In this document: piece after piece, positions 1-5,953 of the stretch | Layout: each line of letters begins with the position of its first letter | Numbering within the stretch: the stretch's first letter is position 1 | Assembly (NCBI GenBank): GCA_018654125.1 | Contig: JABIME010000244.1 | Coordinates: forward strand, 1 to 9,030 | DNA: 9,030 nt | Direction of reading: 5' to 3' | DNA from: Candidatus Cloacimonadota bacterium | Lineage (GTDB): Bacteria > Cloacimonadota > Cloacimonadia > Cloacimonadales > TCS61 | Translations under genes and position numbers: made by a program | The notes under the pieces: model-generated | The model's input: only the letters and a program-made list of their open reading frames with translations | Database searches by the model: none | Told to the model about the DNA's origin: nothing

Positions 1-320
1 GAATATCTTAAATCTGCAGGTTGGAAAATTCCCTTTTTTATTGTAATAATATTGCCATCAATTTTAACGATCTTTCCATAAATTGGAGAGAGTAAAATTT
101 CGTTTTTACTCTCTGGTGGATAGTTCCTGGAAATCCGAAATCTCATGATTATTAAAAGATACCAGAGAAGCCCGATAATTGAAAGATATTTTGCTTGATC
201 TATTTCAAATATGATATTAATTCCAAAGCTTGCAAAAACCAATAAAATTGGAAAAATAGCAGCCCTATATTTTATTTTTTGGAGCTTTGCTAAATAATCG
301 GTAGGAGTATGCACTGACAT
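1..320 (-). CDS. Partial membrane protein with phosphatidylserine-decarboxylase-like N-terminus (3' end beyond window)
   Basis: Reading the minus strand from ATG at 320 gives 106 uninterrupted codons that run off the left edge, so the C-terminus is missing. Residues about 20-38 and 44-61 are hydrophobic and look like two membrane helices. They are followed by FRISRNYPP (61-69) and then LLSPIYGKIVKIDG (76-89). This order, two helices, then FR-x-x-R-x-x-P, then SP-x-x-GK, matches the N-terminal layout of short bacterial phosphatidylserine decarboxylases (FRDPxR...SPADGKV). In those enzymes the Asp of the ADG motif is catalytic; here the position is Tyr (IYG). The protein may therefore be a divergent or inactive relative, or an unrelated membrane protein with a beta-barrel-type domain. 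The processing site (GST in most PSDs) would lie outside the window. The start overlaps the purB stop by one base (TAATG), which suggests translational coupling; only a weak GGAA precedes it. The gene is real with good confidence; the family is tentative. Confidence 0.6.
   Translation of the reverse strand, partial: MSVHTPTDYLAKLQKIKYRAAIFPILLVFASFGINIIFEIDQAKYLSIIGLLWYLLIIMRFRISRNYPPESKNEILLSPIYGKIVKIDGNIITIKKGIFQPADLRY
87..114. repeat. 11-base perfect inverted repeat inside the left-edge gene
   Basis: Arms 87-97 (AGAGAGTAAAA) and 104-114 (TTTTACTCTCT) are exact reverse complements separated by six bases, so the transcript can form an 11-pair hairpin. It lies within coding sequence for about residues 69-78, just before the SPIYGK motif. 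No U-run follows on either strand, so it is not a standard terminator. Confidence 0.6.
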
Positions 321-1615
321 TAAAGGATTCCAATTCTATCGAAAACAAAATCAACATGCTTATAATATCTTTCGTAAGAAAAAATGTCATGTAATTCCTC
401 TTCAGTAAGGAATTCATGAATCTCTTCATCAGCTAGTATCAGCTCTTCAAATGGTGTTTTAATTTTCCAGCACTCCATTGCATTTCGCTGGACAAGAGCA
501 TAAGAACGTTCTCTGGAAATCCCTTTTTTTGCAAGTTCCAAAAGAACAACCTGTGAAAAAACAAGACCATTTGTAAGTTCAATATTCAGCATCATATTAT
601 CTGGATATACAAGTAAATTCTCGATAAGCGGGATCATTTTATTCAACATATAGTTCATTAAGATTGTTGAGTCAGGTAAAATTACACGTTCAACCGATGA
701 ATGACTTATGTCTCTTTCATGCCAAAGTGCATTGTTCTCTAGTGCTGCAATGGCGTTAGAACGTAGAATACGAGCCATTCCACACATACGTTCTGTAATA
801 ATAGGATTACGTTTATGCGGCATTGCAGAAGAACCTTTTTGCCCTTTAGCGAAATTTTCTTCTACTTCTAAAACTTCTGTTCGCTGTAAATGACGAATTT
901 CGGTTGAGATCTTTTCTATGGTTGAGCCAATTATTGCAAGAGTGTTCATAAATTCAGAAATTCTATCTCTTTGAATTACCTGAGTAGAAATATTTACAGG
1001 ATCAAGATCGAGATATTTGCAGGTTATTTCTTCGATTTCAGGAGAGAGGTGAGCATAATTTCCCACAGCTCCAGATATTTGCCCGACAGAAACAATTGCA
1101 ATTGCACTTTCCATTCTGGTAATATTTCTCTGCATTTCATCGAACCAGAGAGCATATTTAAGTCCAAAAGTTGTCGGTTCTGCATGAATACCGTGTGATC
1201 TTCCAATACATAGAGTATTTTTGTATTCCTTTGCCTTCATTTTAAGGATCTCAGAAAACTTTTGCAAATCGCGTAAGATTAGTTCACCAGCTTGTTTAAG
1301 TTGTATAGAGGAGGCTGTATCAAGTACATCGGATGAGGTCATTCCAAAATGAATCCAGCGGGAGGGAGGACCAACATATTCTGCAATATTGGTAAGAAAT
1401 GCAATAACATCATGATGTGTGATTTCTTCGATCTCGGCAATTCTTTCAACATCAAAATCTGCTTTTTCTACAATTACATCAAGATCTTCTTTGGGGACTA
1501 TTCCCAATTCGTTCATAGCTTTACAGGCCGCTATCTCAACATCAAGCATGCACTGAAATCTGTTTTGCAGATCCCAAATCTTGGTCATTTCTTTTCGTGA
1601 ATATCTTTCAATCAT
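320..1615 (-). CDS. purB: Adenylosuccinate lyase
   Basis: A complete 431-residue protein of the fumarase/aspartase superfamily, of the usual length for bacterial PurB. It acts in the cytoplasm twice in purine synthesis: it releases fumarate from SAICAR to give AICAR, and from adenylosuccinate to give AMP. The family signature GSSAMPHKRNP is at 261-271 and carries the mobile-loop catalytic Ser. Other conserved elements are THHD (66-69), GMTSSD (91-96) and GRSHGIHAEPTTFG (138-151), the last with the conserved active-site His at 141. The GSSAMPHKRNP form, together with the TSSD and HAEP contexts, favours PurB over argininosuccinate lyase, fumarase or aspartase. The start is supported by GAGGT (1621-1625) five bases upstream. 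It lies 39 bases after the lipoprotein gene, and its stop overlaps the next start. No other purine gene is nearby, so it appears as a passenger in an envelope-gene cluster. Confidence 0.97.
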   Translation of the reverse strand: MIERYSRKEMTKIWDLQNRFQCMLDVEIAACKAMNELGIVPKEDLDVIVEKADFDVERIAEIEEITHHDVIAFLTNIAEYVGPPSRWIHFGMTSSDVLDTASSIQLKQAGELILRDLQKFSEILKMKAKEYKNTLCIGRSHGIHAEPTTFGLKYALWFDEMQRNITRMESAIAIVSVGQISGAVGNYAHLSPEIEEITCKYLDLDPVNISTQVIQRDRISEFMNTLAIIGSTIEKISTEIRHLQRTEVLEVEENFAKGQKGSSAMPHKRNPIITERMCGMARILRSNAIAALENNALWHERDISHSSVERVILPDSTILMNYMLNKMIPLIENLLVYPDNMMLNIELTNGLVFSQVVLLELAKKGISRERSYALVQRNAMECWKIKTPFEELILADEEIHEFLTEEELHDIFSYERYYKHVDFVFDRIGIL

Positions 1616-1654
1616 AATATACCTCGGAATTACTTTTAGAAAATTAGCAATTCT

Positions 1655-2281
1655 TTATTTTAGTCTTTTAATTTCTTCAATAGGATGTGTGATCTTGTCA
1701 ATTTGAATCTTAACGATCTCAATATTATCTTTGGTGAAAGTAATTGAGTCAAGTTCATGTAAATAGTTGAATGATATAGTTGTAGAATTGTTACTATTGC
1801 GGATTTCGCTGATTTTCATATCATCAGAAAAAATTACTATAGCACTTTTATAATTAAGTTTTTGATGTTTAATTATCTCATCTTTAATTGCGTATAGATT
1901 AGATAATGTGAATAAAATTGAAAGATCAATTTCCTCTTGATTTCCATGACTAAGTTGATTTATTTGCTGATCTGGAGTACGAATTGTTAATATAGAATCA
2001 TAATGAGCTGAAATAAAAGGAGTGGGTTGCATTCCAAATATTCCAGAATCATATACATCGATTCGGAAAGCAGAATTATTCTTTCTGATAGTTATATTTT
2101 TTCGGAAAACAAAACTTTTGTAATTTGCTTCAATTATCCCATCGATACGAATATTTTCCCAGAACTTTAAATGTGAATAAAGTAATTTTTCGTTGTTATT
2201 TTCTGCACTTTTTAACAAAAATGCACAATTGGTTAAAGAGAGAGATAGTAAAATTAAAAGAAAAAACTTATTCAGTTTCAT
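1655..2281 (-). CDS. Putative lipoprotein, possibly LolA/LolB-like fold
   Basis: A 208-residue protein beginning with a short basic N-terminus (MKLNK), a hydrophobic stretch (6-16) and the lipobox-like LTNC with Cys19. Asn at -1 is less usual than Gly, Ala or Ser, but the overall signal is convincing. Ala follows the Cys, so there is no Asp inner-membrane retention signal and outer-membrane delivery is expected if Lol rules apply. The mature part has no extra membrane helix and reads as alternating beta-strands, with FRKNITIRKNNSAFRIDVYD followed by a GIFGMQP-type turn. That strand pattern resembles LolA/LolB-type lipoprotein-binding folds and the DUF4292 group seen in Bacteroidota, but I see no diagnostic motif, so this is inference. 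The start codon lies 14 bases inside the end of lgt in another frame, with no good ribosome-binding site of its own. Translation probably depends on lgt. Confidence 0.85.
   Translation of the reverse strand: MKLNKFFLLILLSLSLTNCAFLLKSAENNNEKLLYSHLKFWENIRIDGIIEANYKSFVFRKNITIRKNNSAFRIDVYDSGIFGMQPTPFISAHYDSILTIRTPDQQINQLSHGNQEEIDLSILFTLSNLYAIKDEIIKHQKLNYKSAIVIFSDDMKISEIRNSNNSTTISFNYLHELDSITFTKDNIEIVKIQIDKITHPIEEIKRLK
2268..2281 (-). other. 14-base lgt/lipoprotein gene overlap
   Basis: The final codons of lgt (encoding DETE and stop) contain, in another frame, the ATGAAACTGAATAAG that starts the lipoprotein. Upstream of this ATG the sequence is A-rich with only a distant GAG, so reinitiation by ribosomes ending lgt is the likely way the lipoprotein is made. 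Confidence 0.8.
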
Positions 2282-3062
2282 CTTTTTTAACTCGAAGAAT
2301 TAAACCGATTCCAACTAAACTTGAAACGATCATCAATGTACTCAATATTTGTCCCATTGTCATAAATCCTATAAGATGACCAAGCTGTACATCGGGTTGG
2401 CGAACAAATTCAACTAACGTTCTAAAGATACCGTATAAACCTATCCAGCTCCAGAAAACAATCCCAGGCTTCTTAATTTTTCGGAACATAATATATGTAA
2501 TTGCAAATAATAAAATACCTTCTAAAAATGCTTCATAAAGTTGTGAAGGATGACGTGGAAGTTGTTTTGGGTCTGCAGGGAAGATCATTGCCCAAGGTAC
2601 ATCTGTAGCACGTCCCCATAACTCTCCATTAATAAAATTTCCAATTCTTCCCAAAAAAAGTGCAATTGAAGCAAAAGGTGCAACAGGATCAGCTAATTTA
2701 TAAAAATTATAATTATGTTTTTTGCAGAATAAGTATCCAAATATAAGAACACCAATTGCTCCACCATGAAACGACATTCCACCTTGCCAGACTGCAAGTA
2801 TTTGCAAGGGGTGACTTATGTAATGTTGGATATTGTAAAATAGGATGTAACCAAGTCTACCACCGATTATTACACCAAGCATAAGGTTAAAAAGCAGTGT
2901 TTCGTAATCTTCCTTTTTAATGTTAATATTTTTTAAAGAATAGCTTTTTTTTACAAAAATATATGCAATTAAAAATCCAAAAATATAGAATAGGCCATAC
3001 CAGCGAATCTCGAACATTCCAAGTTTTACAATTGTTGGGTTTATCTCAGGAAATTGTAACAT
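2268..3062 (-). CDS. lgt: Phosphatidylglycerol--prolipoprotein diacylglyceryl transferase
   Basis: A 264-residue, seven-helix-type inner-membrane enzyme that moves diacylglycerol from phosphatidylglycerol to the lipobox Cys of prolipoproteins, the first step of lipoprotein maturation. The Lgt signature GRIGNFINGELWGR is at 138-151. GGMSFHGG (94-101) holds the essential His99, HPSQLYEA is at 171-178, and RTLVEFVRQPD (214-224) matches the C-terminal Arg/Glu segment of E. coli Lgt. The N-terminus QFPEINPTIVKLG...WYGL aligns with the start of E. coli Lgt, so ATG 3062 is right even though the ribosome-binding site is weak (GGTAAG about 13 bases away). The gene starts 9 bases after etfB and may be translationally coupled to it. 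It overlaps the following lipoprotein gene by 14 bases, linking the enzyme to one likely substrate. Confidence 0.97.
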   Translation of the reverse strand: MLQFPEINPTIVKLGMFEIRWYGLFYIFGFLIAYIFVKKSYSLKNINIKKEDYETLLFNLMLGVIIGGRLGYILFYNIQHYISHPLQILAVWQGGMSFHGGAIGVLIFGYLFCKKHNYNFYKLADPVAPFASIALFLGRIGNFINGELWGRATDVPWAMIFPADPKQLPRHPSQLYEAFLEGILLFAITYIMFRKIKKPGIVFWSWIGLYGIFRTLVEFVRQPDVQLGHLIGFMTMGQILSTLMIVSSLVGIGLILRVKKDETE

Positions 3063-3071
3063 AATTTTTAT

Positions 3072-3854
3072 CTACTTACCAAACTCTTTCAATTTGGCAT
3101 AAAGTATCTCAACAAGCTCTTCTGCAGGAAGCTCATGTTTCTCTCCGTCTTTCTGCAGATTTGGTGTAAATATATTAATAACTTGTGTGGGAGATCCATT
3201 CAATCCAATTTTTTCTTCATCTAAGCCAAGATCTTCGGCATTAAAAGTTTTCAATTCAGTTTTCTTGGCATTTCTTTTCCCACGAAGTGAAGGAAGACGT
3301 GGTTCATTAATCTCTTTTACTACAGTTATTGCAGCCGGAAGTGGCATATCTATTCTGTCATATCCATCTTCCATGAGTCTTTGCAAGATTACTCTGTTAT
3401 CCTTGATATCTTCTATCTTTTTCACGAAACCAGTTTGTGGAATTCCAAGATGTGTTGCGACGCCGGGCCCAACCTGGGCTGTGTCTCCGTCGATCGCTTG
3501 CTGTCCAAAAAGGATTATGTCGTAATCTTCAAGTTTTTCTATTGCTTTTGCCAGAGTGAGGCTTGTAGCCCATGTGTCTGCTCCTGCAAATTTTCTATCG
3601 GTAAGGAGTAATATTTCATCAACACCAATTGACACAGATTCACGAAGGGCAGATTCTACTTGCGGAGGGCCCATACTTAATGCGGTGATTTTCCCACCAT
3701 ATTGTTCCTTCAATCTAATAGCTTCTTCTATTGCATAAAGGTCGAAAGGATTAATTATGCTCTCTACACCTTCTCTTATTAAAGTATTTGTTACAGGATC
3801 AATTTTAATCTCGGTGGTGTCTGGAACTTGTTTGATGCAAACTATAATATTCAT
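3072..3854 (-). CDS. etfB: Electron transfer flavoprotein, beta subunit (bifurcation-type sequence)
   Basis: A complete 260-residue EtfB. ETFs are cytoplasmic alpha/beta heterodimers that carry electrons between acyl-CoA dehydrogenases or similar flavoenzymes and other carriers. The start MNIIVCIKQVPDT is typical. The family signature region RLMEDGYDRIDMPLPAAITV is at 159-178. NEPRLPSLRGKRNAKK (183-198) corresponds to the partner-recognition loop and following basic segment. GQQAIDGDTAQVGP (117-130) matches ETFs of fermenting anaerobes, including bifurcating ones where this loop helps bind the second FAD or NADH; respiratory ETFs differ at DGDTAQVGP. Whether this one bifurcates cannot be decided without EtfA. 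The gene has a strong AGGAG (3861-3865) six bases before ATG and lies 15 bases after the aminotransferase. An adjacent etfA and an acyl-CoA dehydrogenase, the usual company, are both absent here. Confidence 0.95.
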   Translation of the reverse strand: MNIIVCIKQVPDTTEIKIDPVTNTLIREGVESIINPFDLYAIEEAIRLKEQYGGKITALSMGPPQVESALRESVSIGVDEILLLTDRKFAGADTWATSLTLAKAIEKLEDYDIILFGQQAIDGDTAQVGPGVATHLGIPQTGFVKKIEDIKDNRVILQRLMEDGYDRIDMPLPAAITVVKEINEPRLPSLRGKRNAKKTELKTFNAEDLGLDEEKIGLNGSPTQVINIFTPNLQKDGEKHELPAEELVEILYAKLKEFGK

Positions 3855-3869
3855 TTTTTGCTCCTGCTA

Positions 3870-4976
3870 TTAGTTTGAATAATATTCCTTAATATTTTCA
3901 ATCACATAATCTTGCTGTTCTTTTGTGATCTCAGAATATATTGGAATTGAAATAACTTTTTGTGAAATTTCCTCTGCAATGGGTAGATCACCCTTTTTAT
4001 AGCCAAGTTTAGAAAAACATTCTTGAATATGTAGTGGTTTTGGATAATATACAGCGCAACCAATATTCTTATTTCTCAAATATTTAAGTAGTTCATCACG
4101 ATCTTCTGCTAGCAATGTGAACTGATTGTAGATTGAAGTTGCTTTTTCATGAATGAATGGTGTTTTTATTTGAGAAACGTCATTTAATTTACCGAAGTAG
4201 TACTGTGCATTTTTACGACGAGCATCACTCCAGCTTTCCAGATATGGAAGTTTCACCTTTAAGACAGATGCCTGTATTGTATCAAGTCTACTGTTTAACC
4301 CAACCCATTTATGGAAATACTGTGGATTCTCACCATGAACACGAAGTTGAATCAGTCTTGCGGCAAGTTCATCGCTATTTGTGAGGCACATACCGGCATC
4401 GCCCATTGCACCCAAATTTTTACTAGGAAAGAAAGATAGTGTGCCAATATCTCCAATAGATCCAGCAACTTTCCCATTAAACTTAGCTCCAATTCCTTGA
4501 GCATTATCTTCAATTACCTTCAACTTGTTTTTTTGGGCAATTTCTATAATTGTGTCCATCTCAGCTGGTTGACCGAATAGATGAACTACAATGATTGCTT
4601 TAGTTTTTGGCGTAATTGCATTTTCTATTTGTTTTGGATCGATATTAAAAGTATCTGGTTTTATATCTACAAAAATAGGTTTAGCTCCTACTCTAGATAT
4701 AGCTCCGGCGGTTGCAAAAAAGGTGAAAGTTGTTGTAATTACTTCATCATCTTCTTGTATTTGTAAGGCTTTTAGTGCAAGTACCAGGGCATCGGTACCA
4801 GAAGCGCAACCAACTGCATGTTTTGCTTCACAATATTTTTGCATATCTTCTTCAAATTCTTTCACTTGTGGACCAAGAATATATCTATGAGATTCTAAAA
4901 CTTTATCAATTTCAGTCCTAATTTTAGGTAAAATCTGATCATATTGAGCTTTTAAATCTAGTAATGGGACATTCAT
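3870..4976 (-). CDS. DegT/DnrJ/EryC1/StrS-family sugar-nucleotide aminotransferase
   Basis: A 368-residue fold-type I PLP enzyme that transfers an amino group, usually from glutamate, onto a keto-sugar nucleotide. SFFPSKNLGAMGDAG (181-195) carries the PLP Schiff-base Lys186. IEDNAQGIGA (155-164) supplies the Asp157 that pairs with the PLP ring. ASGTDAL (58-64) is the phosphate-binding region, and VGLNSRLDTIQAS is the usual active-site segment. The overall pattern, including RYILGPQVKEFE and NSRLDTIQA, is closest by memory to WbpE/QdtB-like 3-aminotransferases, but substrate position (C3 or C4) cannot be read from the sequence. The start has GAGGAG nine bases upstream, inside the last codons of the epimerase gene, and the two genes are six bases apart. 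They very probably act in one pathway for an amino sugar in surface glycan. Confidence 0.93.
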   Translation of the reverse strand: MNVPLLDLKAQYDQILPKIRTEIDKVLESHRYILGPQVKEFEEDMQKYCEAKHAVGCASGTDALVLALKALQIQEDDEVITTTFTFFATAGAISRVGAKPIFVDIKPDTFNIDPKQIENAITPKTKAIIVVHLFGQPAEMDTIIEIAQKNKLKVIEDNAQGIGAKFNGKVAGSIGDIGTLSFFPSKNLGAMGDAGMCLTNSDELAARLIQLRVHGENPQYFHKWVGLNSRLDTIQASVLKVKLPYLESWSDARRKNAQYYFGKLNDVSQIKTPFIHEKATSIYNQFTLLAEDRDELLKYLRNKNIGCAVYYPKPLHIQECFSKLGYKKGDLPIAEEISQKVISIPIYSEITKEQQDYVIENIKEYYSN

Positions 4977-4982
4977 AAATAC

Positions 4983-4991
4983 TTACTCCTC
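4983..4991 (-). promoter_or_regulatory. Ribosome-binding site inside the epimerase 3' end
   Basis: The last two Glu codons and stop of the epimerase read GAGGAGTAA on the minus strand. GAGGAG is nine bases before the aminotransferase ATG and is the only candidate site for that gene. The arrangement links translation of the two sugar-nucleotide enzymes. Confidence 0.75.
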
Positions 4992-5942
4992 AAAGTAGTC
5001 TATTGTTCTTTTGAGAATTTGCTCAAGGTTATATTTTGGTTTGTAATCTATATATTCAATCACTTTTGAGAGGTCTGGTTTACGATGACGCATATCTTCA
5101 AAACCTTCCTCATAAGCCTCGGCATAATTTACATATTCAATTTTAGATTTGCTGTTCGTAAGCTTTTTAATTTTATGTGCAAGTTCTTCAATGCTTATGC
5201 TCTTGTCATTTCCAATATTAAAGATCTCGCCTTCTGCTTTTTTATTACTCATTAATTTTATCATTCCATCAGTTACATCATCCACATCGCAGAAACATCT
5301 AGTCTGCTTTCCATCACCGAAAATTGTGATAGGATGATTCAGAAGGGCGTTCCTAACAAATTTTGGTATAACCATTCCATATTGACCAGTTTGACGTGGG
5401 CCAACAGTATTAAAGCATCTAACTATAACAACGGGCAACTTTTTCTCTCTATAATAAGCTAAAGAGAAGAACTCATCAATTGCCTTTGCACAACTATAGC
5501 TCCATCTAGAAATATGAGTTGAACCAAGTAATCTGTCATCTTCTTCTTTGAATGGAATATTGTCGCTTTTTCCGTAGATCTCGGAAGTAGAAACCATTAA
5601 CACTTTTTTCTTATATTTATTGGCAAATTCCAAAACATTTTCTGCACCACCAATATTTGTTTGAAGTGAAAGTAGTGGATTATCGATAATGTATTTCACG
5701 CCAACAGCTGCAGCGAGATGAAATATCTGGTCACATTTTTTTATTAGATCTTCCAGTACATCACGATTTAGAATTGAATCAATTATATAATGGAAATTCT
5801 TCTTTTTAGTTAAATGGATAATATTAGAATATTTTCCTGTTGAGAGGTTATCGATAACCGTAACCGAATGATCTTCTTTAAGTAATTTTTCTGCTAAGTG
5901 CGATCCTATAAAACCCGCACCACCTGTTATTAATATATTCAT
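4983..5942 (-). CDS. NAD-dependent epimerase/dehydratase, extended SDR, acting on a sugar nucleotide
   Basis: A 319-residue extended short-chain dehydrogenase. ITGGAGFIGSHLAEKL (5-20) is the GxxGxxG NAD-binding motif, D31 is the ribose-binding acidic residue after the second strand, and HLAAAVG (75-81) is the conserved NAD loop. The catalytic residues are Ser/Thr in STSEIYG (118-124), Tyr149 and Lys153 in YSCAK. RCFNTVGPRQTGQYGMVIP (175-193) and GDGKQTRCFCDVDDV (209-223) form the sugar-nucleotide site. This style is shared by UDP-glucuronate decarboxylases, UDP-sugar 4-epimerases and dehydratase relatives, so the exact reaction is open. A decarboxylase or oxidase-type step leaving a keto sugar would suit the aminotransferase that follows, in the manner of ArnA/ArnB, but that is inference. 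AGGAG lies five bases before ATG and shares bases with the stop of the SLBB gene. Confidence 0.92.
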   Translation of the reverse strand: MNILITGGAGFIGSHLAEKLLKEDHSVTVIDNLSTGKYSNIIHLTKKKNFHYIIDSILNRDVLEDLIKKCDQIFHLAAAVGVKYIIDNPLLSLQTNIGGAENVLEFANKYKKKVLMVSTSEIYGKSDNIPFKEEDDRLLGSTHISRWSYSCAKAIDEFFSLAYYREKKLPVVIVRCFNTVGPRQTGQYGMVIPKFVRNALLNHPITIFGDGKQTRCFCDVDDVTDGMIKLMSNKKAEGEIFNIGNDKSISIEELAHKIKKLTNSKSKIEYVNYAEAYEEGFEDMRHRKPDLSKVIEYIDYKPKYNLEQILKRTIDYFEE

Positions 5943-5947
5943 TTATA

Positions 5948-5953
5948 CTCCTA
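5948..5953 (-). promoter_or_regulatory. Ribosome-binding site fused with the preceding stop codon (SLBB gene / epimerase)
   Basis: The minus strand reads TAGGAG: the TAG stop of the SLBB gene shares bases with AGGAG, five bases before the epimerase ATG. A terminating ribosome would sit on the next initiation site, so the two genes are probably translationally coupled. Confidence 0.75.
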
